The notes under the pieces: model-generated | Databases searched by the model: none | What the model saw: only the letters and a program-made list of their open reading frames with translations | What the model was told of the DNA's origin: nothing | Assembly (NCBI GenBank): GCA_012295225.1 | Contig: WMKK01000004.1 | Location: 729,502-793,501 of the forward strand | From: Ostreococcus mediterraneus | Lineage: Eukaryota; Chlorophyta; Mamiellophyceae; Mamiellales; Bathycoccaceae | Length of the DNA stretch: 64,000 bases | Reading direction: 5' to 3' | Translations under genes and position numbers: made by a program | Shown: positions 49,110-58,405 of the stretch, piece after piece | How positions within the stretch are numbered: the stretch's first letter is position 1 | How the letters are laid out: each line of letters starts with the position of its first letter

Positions 49110-50066
49110 ATGGCTGTCGCGTCGCCGCCGCGCGTGCGCGCGCGTGTTCTCGTCTTTATCGCGCGTGCGCGCCGTCCGCGCGCCGCGACGCGCGCGCGCG
49201 CGACGACGACGCGCGAACCCGATGCCGCTGACGCATGGCCGGTGTCTCGTCGCGCGGCGCTCATCGCCGCGGTGAGCGTCGCGCACGCGCGCGTCGCGCG
49301 CGCAGACGTCACTGAGACATCTGTGGCGACGGCGTCGACGCCGCGGACGCTCGTCGTCGGCGACGGTGGGGCGTACGCGAGCGTGGGCGCGGCGCTCGCG
49401 GATGCGCGCGCGGGCGACGAGGTGCGCGTGCGTCCGGGCGCGTACGACGAACGCGTCATCGTCGACGTCGACGACGTGCGCATCATCGGCGATGCGAGCG
49501 AGAGCGGTGCGCCGGCGGTGAAGATTTCGCACGTCACGATGACGCCGTACGAGAGCGCGATTGAAGTGCGCGGGCGAGGCGTCGTTATCCGAAACGTCGA
49601 CGTCTCGCATCGGTCCAAATCCGTCGCCGACAACTATGGTGTTTTCGCCGTGGAAGGTTCGAGGGTGATGTTCGATTGCGTGCGCGTTACGTCTTCCACT
49701 GGAAGTGGGTTTGGGTGCGAAGGCGCAAAGGTGGTGATGGTGGGGTGCGAGGCGAGCGCGTGCGCGACGCACGGCGTCGCGGCGTACGGGGACGCGAGCG
49801 GATTACCAGGGAGCGGCGACGTCGTCTTTGAGCGATGCGTGTTTGCGAAGAATGCTGGGAATGGGGTGTTGGTGCGCGGTGGTGCGATGGTGACCATGCG
49901 AGAGTGCGATATTGCGTCGAATGGTCGGTTTGGATGCGAATTTATCGACTGCGAGGGCGCGTTGACGTCAAACGCGATTCGTAAGAATAAGCGCGGCGGT
50001 GTCTCGCGCACGAATGGTGCGGAAGATATGGTTGACATAGATGGGAGTAATGTTATAGAAAATTAG
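49110..50066 (+). CDS. Right-handed beta-helix protein with Tat-like thylakoid-lumen signal
   Basis: A 318-residue protein. The N-terminus is an Arg/Ala-rich transit peptide to about residue 55. A twin-arginine segment then appears, SRRAALIAAVSVAHARVARA followed by DVTE. An RR pair, a short hydrophobic stretch and an A-x-A-type cleavage site are the hallmarks of Tat-dependent import into the thylakoid lumen. The mature part has the NosD/pectate-lyase-like beta-helix pattern: AYASVGAALADARAGDEVRV, RPGAYDERVIV, then repeating strands of the type G-V-x-V-x-x-x-x-x with Cys/Asn ladders (for example VVFERCVFAKNAGNGVLVRG and VTMRECDIASNGRFGCEF). Enzyme or binding role unknown. Catalytic residues of pectinases are not evident, so a structural or binding role in the lumen is as likely. 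Confidence 0.7.
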   Translation: MAVASPPRVRARVLVFIARARRPRAATRARATTTREPDAADAWPVSRRAALIAAVSVAHARVARADVTETSVATASTPRTLVVGDGGAYASVGAALADARAGDEVRVRPGAYDERVIVDVDDVRIIGDASESGAPAVKISHVTMTPYESAIEVRGRGVVIRNVDVSHRSKSVADNYGVFAVEGSRVMFDCVRVTSSTGSGFGCEGAKVVMVGCEASACATHGVAAYGDASGLPGSGDVVFERCVFAKNAGNGVLVRGGAMVTMRECDIASNGRFGCEFIDCEGALTSNAIRKNKRGGVSRTNGAEDMVDIDGSNVIEN

Positions 50067-50242
50067 CAGCGGTTGATACGCGTAGAAGCGCTCCGCGCGT
50101 GTGTAATGAGTTGTATTTCTAAAGGCGTTTCGCACGTTCGTAACGAAACGTTTTGAATGGCTAATGTAAGTGCTACGGCGTCGGCGCGTTCAAACACGCG
50201 CGCGTCTAGATCAAAATCGTTTCGCACGGCGCGCGAGACGGC

Positions 50243-50830
50243 CTATTTAATCCCTGGAATCCACGTTCTCGTGCGCCTCGCGTACGCGTCGTATTCGCCC
50301 GGGAACATGTCCCGCAAATACCGCTCCTCTGCCTCTATGCGCTGTTTAAAGAACCGCCACGTCACCACCGTGAATGCCACCAACGCCAACGCGTTTCCGA
50401 GCGCGACTTGCGTGCCTAAAACCCAAATGAACCACCCCAAGTACCCTGGATGCCGAACGTACCGGTACGCGCCGTCCACGCACAACGCGTGCGTCGGTCT
50501 CCTTCGCGTCTGTACCACGTGCGTAAACGCCCCCTTGGCGTCAAACATCGCGCGCTTACGTAACCATTCACCGAATACGCATGCGAACACGCCTGGGTAG
50601 AACCAGCGCGCGACGCACGCGCGTTTATAATCACTGAACCATGCGCACTCCACAGCAAACTCAACCGACGCAGCGGACATGGCGATGACGTACGGCTTCG
50701 ATACGAGGAACGAGCGCACGCCGAGTTCGCGCGGGTTAAACATAAACGTCAATGCGAACTCACTCAGGTGGAAGTGTGCGAGAAACGCGAGAAAGACGCG
50801 AAAGGCGAGGGGTGGCGTCGCGGTCGGCAT
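50243..50830 (-). CDS. Protein-S-isoprenylcysteine O-methyltransferase (ICMT/STE14)
   Basis: A 195-residue multi-pass ER membrane enzyme that methylates the C-terminal prenylcysteine of CaaX proteins. It has the family end: GAYRYVRHPGYLGWFIWVLG (SAM-binding RHPxY motif), then a helical hairpin (NALALVAFTVVTWRFFKQR), IEAEERYL, and FPGEYDAYARRTRTWIPGI, the conserved E-x-Y-x-x-Y-x-x-x-x-P end. The N-terminal MPTATPPLAFRVFLAFLAHF and FHLSEFALTFMFNP match the ICMT H-x-x-E segment. Human ICMT has about 284 residues and yeast Ste14 239, so this is compact. It works downstream of the farnesyltransferase beta subunit at 30836-32155. It is followed after 92 bases by the end of the CSB gene on the same strand. 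Confidence 0.92.
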   Translation of the reverse strand: MPTATPPLAFRVFLAFLAHFHLSEFALTFMFNPRELGVRSFLVSKPYVIAMSAASVEFAVECAWFSDYKRACVARWFYPGVFACVFGEWLRKRAMFDAKGAFTHVVQTRRRPTHALCVDGAYRYVRHPGYLGWFIWVLGTQVALGNALALVAFTVVTWRFFKQRIEAEERYLRDMFPGEYDAYARRTRTWIPGIK

Positions 50831-50922
50831 GGCGAGAGCCGAGCCAAGCTCTGAAGCCGAGCGCTTCCATGATTCACGTGTCTATTATGGTCTACTATGG
50901 CTAAAGCAATCAAATCAAACAA

Positions 50923-53900
50923 TCAATCTATGTTGAATTCGGGTTTGAGAACCCATGAGCTCCCGGCACCTTCGCGGCGCGATGGGTTTCGCTCGAGCGT
51001 CGCCGCGAGCTTTAAGAGCTGGCGAAACAACGCGTGCTGGTGGGATTGTATGCGATCCTGGAACGCATCAATCACCAATCCCGTGGGCGCACGACCGCCT
51101 CGGGATTTAAGAAAAATAATGATGTCTCGCATGAGCTCGTTTGCTTGAGTTTCGTCGAGCTGAGCGGATGATAAATCAGCTTCGACGGCGCGCGAGTTTT
51201 CTTCGCGGCGGGCGGCAATGCGGCTCAGGAGCGCTTGTGAAGTCGTCGCTACAGCGGTAGTGGTACCGTTAGATGTTGCCACAGGACGCGCATGTGCGCT
51301 CGTACGGCCAAAACGGCCGAGCGCGCGCACCGAAACCGCTGGAGCGGCTTGGCGTGGAGGCCCGCCCGCGGCGCCGCGCGTCCCGGTCCACGTCGGCACG
51401 TGGACTCCCGCGCCTCCTCGAGATGCTTGCGCAGAAAGACGAAGCGCTTCCGCGGCGCGGCGCGCGACGCGTTCAGCTTCAGCATTATGCACCATTCTGT
51501 CCACACCCGCTGCGTTCATGATTTTATCGTGATTCATGGCGACATGAATGTTATCTGAATCAAACAAGTTGCGCAAAATGGACGCGTCGCCCGAAGCGTT
51601 GTCGTTGGACTGTTTCGATTCCGGCTCGCGCGCGTTCTCAATGCGGATGCGCCCCGACGAGTTACTTCGTTTAATGGCGCGCGGTTTCGGCGCCACCGTT
51701 TCGGGTTTGTTTGGATCCCAGGCATCGAATTCGATTTCGCCCTCCTCGTCGTCATCCATCTCCTCCACTTCGATGGAGTCCTCGTCGACGTCGCCGCGCC
51801 GAATCTGTCCTTCAACCTCAGCGAATAGCTCCACGGTCTCGTTCGACGACTTGGCATCAGCGCCCGTGCCACCGCCTGCGGCAATCTCATCAAACGTAAA
51901 CAAATCCGCCATGTCCCTCGCCTTGAAAAAGCGCCGTTGCTTGGGATCCTTGAGCACTTTGCTCGTGAGAAACTCCTTGTAAATTTGCCGATGGTACACC
52001 TTTTCCTCGATCGTTCCCGCGGTAATGAGTCGATAGACGGTGACTTCTTTCTTTTGTCCAATGCGCCACGCGCGCTCTCGCGCCTGCGCATCCGTTGAAG
52101 GGTTCCAATCCGGATCGAAGAGTAGCACTCGATTGGCGCCGGTTAAATTCACGCCCAAGCCGCCAACCTTTGTGGTGAGTAGAAACACAAACACCCCGCG
52201 ATCGTCGTCATTAAACTCGTCAATAAGCGTCATGCGAGACGCAATAGATGTGTTGCCATCCATGCGTCTGTATGAATATCCTGCGTTGGCCACGGCACCT
52301 TCGATGATGTCTAGCATTTGCTGCGTTTGTGAAAACACCAGACATCGATGGCCTTGCTCGCGCCATGCCGATAAAATCTTCAACGTCACTTGGAGCTTAC
52401 CACTGCGAGATGGGTCACCGTACTCAGCGCTTGCGGCCTGTGCGCGGCGTTCGAGCAAATCTGGATGGTTGACAATCTTTCGCAGCACGTCAATTCCGCC
52501 GAGAGCTTCGCGCGAGCCGTCGAGAATTTCCTCGACTTCGCGGCTGGCTAAATACGCGCGGTACGCTTCTCTCTGTTCGCTCGTCATCGGACAGAATAAC
52601 ACTTGTTCGGTCTTTGCAGGTAACTTGACGTCGACATCGCATTTCATGCGGCGGAGTAAATAGGGCGCGATGAGATCTTTCAACGTCACCGCGCATCGGA
52701 ACGCCGTCGTGACTTGTTGATTGCTCGCGTTCGTGTATCCGCCGATTTGGATGGGCACCGCAAACTGAGCTTGAAACACCGGTAAAGTCCCAAGTTTTCC
52801 TGGAAAAACGAAATCAAACAATGACCAAAGCTCGGATAAACGATTTTGAATCGGCGCACCGCTCATCACGATGCGATGCACGGTTTGCAACTGCTTGGCG
52901 ACGATGGTGACATCGGCGTCGGGGTTGCGAATTTTATGTCCTTCGTCTAAAATTGCGTATCCCCAACGCACAGCCAGGATGCGATCGCGAAACAATCGCA
53001 TGTGTTCATACGTGGTAAGTAGAATTCCTGCACCGTCGCTGATACAGTCGTTAAATGCCTTCTCTCGCGCTTGTTTCTTTCCCCGAGCGCCGCTCGACGA
53101 CGATCCGAGCGCCGAATCGTGTAAAATCGTCGCGCGCAACCGCGGCGCCCAAATTCGTAGCTCACGACGCCACTGTCGAAGCATGGTCGCCGGACAAATC
53201 ACAATACACGGCGAGTACATGTTCGAGTGATGCAGAGCCCCGAGGAACGACGCCACTTGCACCGTTTTACCGAGTCCCATTTCGTCTCCGATGATGCCAC
53301 CCGCGCGTTGACAATGGAGCTCCCAAAGCCACTTCAAACACGTCTTTTGATGGGGTAATAATCGCACGTAGACATCGCCTGGAATACTCATGCCGCCATC
53401 GAATTCCACATCGGCCACATCCTCATCCTCATCGTCGTCGTCGTCCTTTTTATCCGCCGCGTCGTCCTCTTCGCTGCTATATCCGGCGCCGCTCCTCCTC
53501 CGCCGCGTTCGCTTCACCACTCGTCCACCACTCTCCCCAGCGGCTTCATCATTCTCCCTCATCTTCGCTCGCCACTCCGCGCGCTTCGCCGCCATCTTCG
53601 TCCCAGAGTCTCTCGTCGTCGCATTCCTCGTCGCCCTCGACGCGAACGGTCTCGCGTTGGCCTCGACTCTCGGCGCCTCATCCCCGACGAGCACTTTCGA
53701 TTGACTTCTCCCCGCCTTCCACGCCCGCGTCGCCTCCACCGCCCGCGCCGACGACTCATGCGCTTTCATTGCGCGCTCAAACCCTTCTAAACGATCGAAC
53801 GGCGTGAGCACGCCCGTACGAATAAGTCTTTCGCGCTCGGTTTCCGCGGCTTTGACTTTCGAGTCGTCGAGCTCGGCGAAAAACTCATCGCAATCGTCTC

Positions 53901-54342
53901 GCAACACCGGCGCTTTCGCCGGCGCCTTCCGCGCCGACGCCGTCGCACCGTTCGATCCCGTCTCACTCGCGGTCGCCGCCATGGCGCTCGTCGTCGAGCG
54001 CACGGCGTCGGCATCGACGCGCGCGAGCGCCTCGCGTTGCGCGTCGAGCTTCGCGCGAAGCCCTTCGAGTCGCTTCGTGCCCACCGCACGGCGCAGTGCA
54101 TCGACCGAGCCGTCGTCCACCGCGAGCGCAGCTTCGACGGCGTCGTATTCCGCGCGCGTCGACGCGTGCGCGTTGACAAGGCGCGCGCGAAGGCGCGCGT
54201 GATCGTCGTTCGCATCGTGCGTCAATGCGCCGTCGTCGACGTCGACGTCGTCGGTGGTGTCTCGCGCCGGCCGCGCTAGCGCCACCGCGCGCTGGAGCAC
54301 GCGCCGACGGACGTCCTCGGCGTCGTGCGCGGTGTACGACAT
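50923..54342 (-). CDS. SNF2-family DNA-dependent ATPase CSB/ERCC6 (Rad26-like)
   Basis: A 1,139-residue Swi2/Snf2 ATPase of the transcription-coupled repair group. The helicase lobes are in the middle: motif I DEMGLGKT, motif Ia CPATMLRQWRRELRIWAP, motif II LDEGHKIRN, motif III MSGAPIQNRLSELWSL, motif V KVGGLGVNLTGANRVLLFDP and motif VI DAQARERAWRIGQKKEVTVY. The sequence LPHQKTCLKWLWELH just before motif I and YHRQIYKEFLTSKVLKDP after motif VI are typical of ERCC6 rather than Rad54 or ISWI. The N-terminal 300 residues are charged and disordered with a KRTRRRR nuclear signal. The C-terminal 200 residues are Ala/Arg-rich and close with ELMRDIIIFLKSRGGRAPTG and FRQLLKLAATLERN, where family members carry a ubiquitin-binding or winged-helix-like end. 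It remodels stalled RNA polymerase II. Confidence 0.92.
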   Translation of the reverse strand: MSYTAHDAEDVRRRVLQRAVALARPARDTTDDVDVDDGALTHDANDDHARLRARLVNAHASTRAEYDAVEAALAVDDGSVDALRRAVGTKRLEGLRAKLDAQREALARVDADAVRSTTSAMAATASETGSNGATASARKAPAKAPVLRDDCDEFFAELDDSKVKAAETERERLIRTGVLTPFDRLEGFERAMKAHESSARAVEATRAWKAGRSQSKVLVGDEAPRVEANARPFASRATRNATTRDSGTKMAAKRAEWRAKMRENDEAAGESGGRVVKRTRRRRSGAGYSSEEDDAADKKDDDDDEDEDVADVEFDGGMSIPGDVYVRLLPHQKTCLKWLWELHCQRAGGIIGDEMGLGKTVQVASFLGALHHSNMYSPCIVICPATMLRQWRRELRIWAPRLRATILHDSALGSSSSGARGKKQAREKAFNDCISDGAGILLTTYEHMRLFRDRILAVRWGYAILDEGHKIRNPDADVTIVAKQLQTVHRIVMSGAPIQNRLSELWSLFDFVFPGKLGTLPVFQAQFAVPIQIGGYTNASNQQVTTAFRCAVTLKDLIAPYLLRRMKCDVDVKLPAKTEQVLFCPMTSEQREAYRAYLASREVEEILDGSREALGGIDVLRKIVNHPDLLERRAQAASAEYGDPSRSGKLQVTLKILSAWREQGHRCLVFSQTQQMLDIIEGAVANAGYSYRRMDGNTSIASRMTLIDEFNDDDRGVFVFLLTTKVGGLGVNLTGANRVLLFDPDWNPSTDAQARERAWRIGQKKEVTVYRLITAGTIEEKVYHRQIYKEFLTSKVLKDPKQRRFFKARDMADLFTFDEIAAGGGTGADAKSSNETVELFAEVEGQIRRGDVDEDSIEVEEMDDDEEGEIEFDAWDPNKPETVAPKPRAIKRSNSSGRIRIENAREPESKQSNDNASGDASILRNLFDSDNIHVAMNHDKIMNAAGVDRMVHNAEAERVARRAAEALRLSAQASRGGAGVHVPTWTGTRGAAGGPPRQAAPAVSVRALGRFGRTSAHARPVATSNGTTTAVATTSQALLSRIAARREENSRAVEADLSSAQLDETQANELMRDIIIFLKSRGGRAPTGLVIDAFQDRIQSHQHALFRQLLKLAATLERNPSRREGAGSSWVLKPEFNID

Positions 54343-54576
54343 GCCGCGTGGGCGCGACGACGACGACCGGCGGCGTCGAGTGAGGACCGAAGAACACATA
54401 GCGTACGCGAGTTGAGTGTTACAAAAATTGATACATGCGTGTGCGTGTGCGTGTGCGTGTGCGCGAAGCGAGGGTGATACGGTGATTGTTACGCGGTCGT
54501 GCAGTCGTCATCGTCGTCGTCGTCGTCGCGCTATGGATGTTTATCGCGTCGTCGTCTGTCGGCGGACGTCGTCGAC

Positions 54577-55032
54577 TCACGCGTGCGCGTGCGTATTTCG
54601 ATACACCACGAGCTCCTCATCGCCAACGACGAGCTTCGACCCAGCCTTGACGACCATCGTTTTCCCTTTCGTAAGTTTTTTGCCATCCACCATCACGGAC
54701 CCGCGCATGGTGACGATCTCCAAGTCGCGTTCGCGCGCGTGAAATTTCACGTCGGCGTCCGCGAATTCCAGCCCCTTGTCCCCGAGCGCATCGACATCGA
54801 TCGGCACCGTCAAGCACGACTTCGACTTGGACGAACGCTGCTTATGCAACGCTCCGGTATCGTCCGATCGCGCCGACGCGCACCCGGGCTTATCGAGCAC
54901 GAAATTCGTCTTGGCGTGCACCGCGAGCGTGACGCGCGAATTCGCGCCAGGCTTCGTGGCATCACGGCGCGTAAACAACGCCGCGCTCGCGACGCGCGCG
55001 CTCAAACCGCCGTGCGTCATGGAAAGCATCAT
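54577..55032 (-). CDS. Small plastid-targeted FHA-like protein
   Basis: A 151-residue protein. The N-terminus (MMLSMTHGGLSARVASAALF, then TRRDATKPG) resembles a plastid transit peptide. The rest is beta-strand-rich with KTNFVLDKPGC and KFHARERDLEIVTMRGSVMV, then DGKKLTKGKTMVVKAGSKLVV and a terminal GDEELVVYRN. The pattern S/G-x-x-V-N/D-G-K-x-L ... L-x-x-G-D-x-L/I is that of the C-terminal half of FHA domains. The phosphothreonine-binding G-R and S-x-x-H positions are not clear (KFHARE may stand for the latter). Phosphopeptide binding is uncertain. Several in-frame starts exist upstream; the ATG pair at 55032/55029 gives the best transit peptide. It lies head-adjacent to CSB. Confidence 0.55.
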   Translation of the reverse strand: MMLSMTHGGLSARVASAALFTRRDATKPGANSRVTLAVHAKTNFVLDKPGCASARSDDTGALHKQRSSKSKSCLTVPIDVDALGDKGLEFADADVKFHARERDLEIVTMRGSVMVDGKKLTKGKTMVVKAGSKLVVGDEELVVYRNTHAHA

Positions 55033-55630
55033 CGTAGGGTGTGTTTTGGTGTTCGCTGTGCGTGTTCGCTCGCGCGGATCCGCGTCGTGAAATGCCGATT
55101 GGATTAATCTAATCAACTGTCGAAGTTTTCCCGAAACTTTTTCCCTTTTACATTTGCAGATTTGACCGTTCACGACTCAAGATCGAGTCCCCCCTGGGCA
55201 CCTTTCGAAACTTCCGATCGAAAGAATGGCATCCACGCCGCGTCGTCGATCGCGCGACAGCTCCCGCCCGCCCGCACGCGGTGCGTCGCGTGCGATGAAA
55301 TCCCCGCGTTCGCACGGACGCCCTCGATCGGTGGTCGTCGACCGCGCGACGACGCCGTGGACGACGATTCCGTCGACGATTCTAGCGATCGATTTGCTGA
55401 CTCGGAAAATTGTTCGCGCGAAAACGTGTATTGACCGTTCATGAACAGGTGACGACCCCCCCTCGAACTCGAGGAAGGTTTTTCGCGCGAAACACGGGCG
55501 CGATCGGCATTATCACCCACGGCACGGCGCGCGCGACTCGAGTCACGCGACACACAACCGACGAAGACGTAAAGAACATTTACGTTTTTCAAAACCTCAC
55601 ACACTCTCACACAGTTTTACATCGTTTCAT
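55033..55630. other. Intergenic region, no gene called
   Basis: About 600 bases between the plastid FHA-like gene (minus) and the two-exon coiled-coil gene (plus). Short frames on both strands at 55160-55610 are Ser/Arg-rich without family features. Two similar words, CGAAACTTCCGATCGAAAG (about 55206) and CCCGAAACTTTTTCCC (about 55132), hint at repeated regulatory elements, but this is weak. Confidence 0.35.
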
Positions 55631-56280
55631 ATGAGCACGGCGACCGATTCATCCTTGCACGCATCCATGCGCGCGAGCGATTTGACCCCAGAGGAGAAAA
55701 TGGCGGTGTTTGAATTCTTGAACCGCGGACAGGCGGTTCGCGCGTATGAAGTGCAACAGCACTTGAATGTGAGTGGTTGATTTTGTGTTGATTCGTTTAG
55801 GGCGTGCGCGTGCGCGCGTGCGCGTCGCGGGTGCGCGGGAGACGGGCGATGGCGATCGGGGCGATCGCTGACGCGGCAGTCCTCGTCAGCACGCGCGTGC
55901 GGGCACGCGCGATTGTCGCGTCTGTTTCGGGCGCGCGACGTCCTCGACGCGTCGTGAGTGTGCTGTGCGTTTGACTGACATTAATCGTGTGGTGTTGTGT
56001 GCGTGGCTATGCATAGAATGGTACGCTCGCGGAGTTTGGCCGGGGCATTCTCGATGAAGCCGAAGCCAAGAAGAAGAACAGCGCGGCGCGCGCGAAGAGC
56101 GCCATCGAATTGATGGCGGATGCCGAACGCGAAAAACAGGCGAAGAAGGATGAGCGTAAGGCTGCCAAGGAAGCTAAACGATTGGCTCGTTTGGAAAAGG
56201 AAGAGTTTGAACGCACGGGCGGGCAGGTCAAGTTGAGTAAGAAGGAAAGGAAGGCGTTGGCATTGGAAGAGGAAGCGTAG
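55631..56280 (+). CDS. Small coiled-coil protein, two exons (unrecognised)
   Basis: Exon 1 is 55631-55768 and exon 2 is 56017-56280, with a 248-base intron having a textbook donor AAT|GTGAGT and acceptor GCATAG|AATGG, phase 0. The 133-residue product begins MSTATDSSLHASMRASDLTP. It has an ordered segment (EEKMAVFEFLNRGQAVRAYE, VQQHLN) that looks like a helical or winged-helix-like N-domain. It then continues through TLAEFGRGILDEAEAKKKNS into a long charged coiled coil (about 65-125) ending KLSKKERKALALEEEA. I do not recognise the family. Coding is supported by the clean splice, balanced composition of both exons and conserved phase. It is invisible as a single open frame. Confidence 0.6.
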
Positions 56281-56620
56281 TCGTATACACTTCCGAATTT
56301 GCGCGCGCGGCGAGAATCTCGACGCGCGTTGACGGAACATACGTTTTTACGAAAATGAACTTCCCGCAACATATCACAGCCATCCCTTCACTCCGATCTT
56401 ACGAGTCGACTTGGTCACCTGCGCCGTTTGGCGTTCAAACTTTTTGTACTTATCCTCTTGTGTAGTTTTTTCCAATTCTTTCACGACACATCCCCACGTA
56501 GAAAAAGTTTGTTTGTGTGTACCAAAATAGAAATTGTAAATCAGTGAACGAGTTATTCAGGTTCAAAATAATAATTCTACGCATATTTTCATTGATTATT
56601 AAATACATGATTTTGATGAA
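56281..56620. other. Intergenic region with a short coding-like minus-strand frame
   Basis: About 340 bases between the coiled-coil gene (plus) and the P2X-like gene (minus). On the minus strand 56556-56374 is open for 60 codons without an ATG and reads like protein near its end (for example VVKELEKTTQEDKYKKFERQ, then TAQVTKSTRKIGVKGWL). I found no start codon or convincing acceptor. It may be a terminal exon, a gene remnant or chance. AT-rich sequence at 56520-56615 fits 3' processing of the P2X-like gene. Confidence 0.3.
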
Positions 56621-58405
56621 TCAGCCGAGCGGAATGCCAAACACGGTGCACGTGTCGAGCCTCGAGTCTTGATAATCCACCACAAACACACCCTCGTGTC
56701 CACCAATCTTACCCTCTCGCATGCGGTAGCAGAGGCGATCGCCGACGCTCAACACGGCCGCTTTACCTACTTGTAGCATCTCCCAGCGACCGGTGGATTG
56801 ACGCCACACGCCCGGGCCTTCGTGAAGCGACTTTACACGAATGCGCTCCTTGATCACCGCCACCGACAGTTGCTGGCGACTCACACCCTTGTTCTCGACC
56901 CCACCCATGCCGCGCCCAATGGTCTGCTGGCCGTCATGAAGAGCAATCTCGGGAGGTACGTATTTTTTATCGTTCGCTTGGTGGCTCAACGGATCGGGCA
57001 CGAAGACCAAGCGAAGCTTTCTAAATTCTTCGGGATCCGCCTTGCCCGTCGTAATCAAACGCAGCTCGTTCTCATCTTCAGGTAACAGCGACAACTGTTC
57101 TTGAATCTCGCGGACTTCTTCAAGTAGAGTTGTGAGCGTGCGTTCGTAGCTTAATCCCGGCGCGCCAGTAGCGTCTGGGAGTCGCAAATCATTCGGTTCA
57201 AACGGCACCCCGGGATGTCCCTCACTCTCAATGTTTGCCAACATCATCTCTAAGCCGAGACGCTCACCATCGTCTTCATATTTATCATCCAAGAATGTCT
57301 CACTTGTCATCACGCCTACAGTGTCTACAATGGTTGTCGCCATACCAATCAAAACGAACGCATTTGTAATCGCCAAAGCCAACGCGAAGAGGTCAAACGT
57401 ACCAATTTCTCCAGCGGATACAAAGTTAATCTGCACCGTCGACCACAACCGATTTATCCGATCTGCATTGATAATCGTGTTACCAGCCTGCCGACGTAAA
57501 TAAATTGTGTCGGCTTTCAACGTATAGTGCTCCGATTGCACTTGTTCCCCAGACAGCGTCGCCTGCGTCGTCGTCTTCAACGGCGCATTGAAATACGTGT
57601 TCGTAAACTCAACTTTAATGTTCAAGTTGAGGCCGGAAATGCGGTAAGGTAACCCTGTCACCGACCCCTGATCGCCGACCATGTACACATTCTCCTCGTC
57701 AAGCGAGTTTATGCCTGACGCCGCAAGAAAGCTTGTGATTGACACCGACGTCTCAGACGCTCCATCGTACTCGGTGCCGTCAACAATGAAAGTGTTCACT
57801 CTAGACAGCGCCCCGGTGCGAGTTTGGTACATGATTTCAAGCGGAAACGCAACTAACTCCGCACCGGCAATCATGTAAGACACCGCGCTGCCATCAGTAC
57901 GCGTACAATTTGCATCTTTAAAATTCGCTGCCGCCGGCGTGGTGCACGACACAGTCGACGCGTACTCCTCTAAAAACGTCCCGAACCGAAACCCATTCCC
58001 GCGTTCAAACGGCCAAATGTATTCATTCGGCATGAAATCTGCAACGCACTTCACATTCGTCATGTAATCGTCGTCAAAGACCTTGCCGTTCCGTCTCCAC
58101 GTCACGTACCCGGTGTTGCAATACGCCTCCGTAGCGTTCGTCGCAATCTCCGCGTTATACGTCTCATCCACTGTAAACGCCGTCGATCGCCACTCATCAA
58201 ACGTCGTCGTCACGTATAACGATGGCAACTCAAACGTCATGTAGTTGTGCGACAATAAAATCGATACCAACGCGAAGATGGAAATCAACCCCATGAATAT
58301 GAAATGTAGCGTCACGAGAAACTTATCATTCGTCTTCACCAACTTTGTCGTACGGTAGGTGAACATCTCCGTGACGGAGTCTTTGAAGAGTTCTTTGAGA
58401 CCCAT
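56621..58405 (-). CDS. P2X receptor-like ion channel with C-terminal FHA domain
   Basis: A 594-residue protein. The N-terminal cytoplasmic FTYRTTKLVK (about 16-24) fits the P2X Y-x-T-x-K motif. The first membrane helix is about 29-51. A Cys-containing ectodomain with N-glycosylation sites (NAT, NCT) runs from about 52 to 335. The second membrane helix, FDLFALALAITNAFVLIGMA then TTIVD (about 337-361), matches the P2X pattern F-D-I-x-P ... G-x-x-L-L-G-x-A-T-x-x-x-D. P2X receptors are ATP-gated trimeric cation channels, and one has been studied in Ostreococcus tauri. The long C-terminus has a coiled coil (about 418-445) and an FHA-like domain (about 488-578) with QQTIGRGMGG and GVSRQQLSV, similar to the PNKP/aprataxin type that binds phosphothreonine. 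I know no characterised P2X with an FHA domain. The channel assignment is moderate, the FHA call better. Confidence 0.65.
   Translation of the reverse strand: MGLKELFKDSVTEMFTYRTTKLVKTNDKFLVTLHFIFMGLISIFALVSILLSHNYMTFELPSLYVTTTFDEWRSTAFTVDETYNAEIATNATEAYCNTGYVTWRRNGKVFDDDYMTNVKCVADFMPNEYIWPFERGNGFRFGTFLEEYASTVSCTTPAAANFKDANCTRTDGSAVSYMIAGAELVAFPLEIMYQTRTGALSRVNTFIVDGTEYDGASETSVSITSFLAASGINSLDEENVYMVGDQGSVTGLPYRISGLNLNIKVEFTNTYFNAPLKTTTQATLSGEQVQSEHYTLKADTIYLRRQAGNTIINADRINRLWSTVQINFVSAGEIGTFDLFALALAITNAFVLIGMATTIVDTVGVMTSETFLDDKYEDDGERLGLEMMLANIESEGHPGVPFEPNDLRLPDATGAPGLSYERTLTTLLEEVREIQEQLSLLPEDENELRLITTGKADPEEFRKLRLVFVPDPLSHQANDKKYVPPEIALHDGQQTIGRGMGGVENKGVSRQQLSVAVIKERIRVKSLHEGPGVWRQSTGRWEMLQVGKAAVLSVGDRLCYRMREGKIGGHEGVFVVDYQDSRLDTCTVFGIPLG

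Noticed and set aside
54430-54462. GTGTGC hexamer run upstream of CSB
   Set aside because: Simple repeat with no sign of function beyond promoter-region low complexity.
55170-55610. Possible gene on either strand at 55160-55610
   Set aside because: All frames are Ser/Arg-rich and without domains or splice logic.
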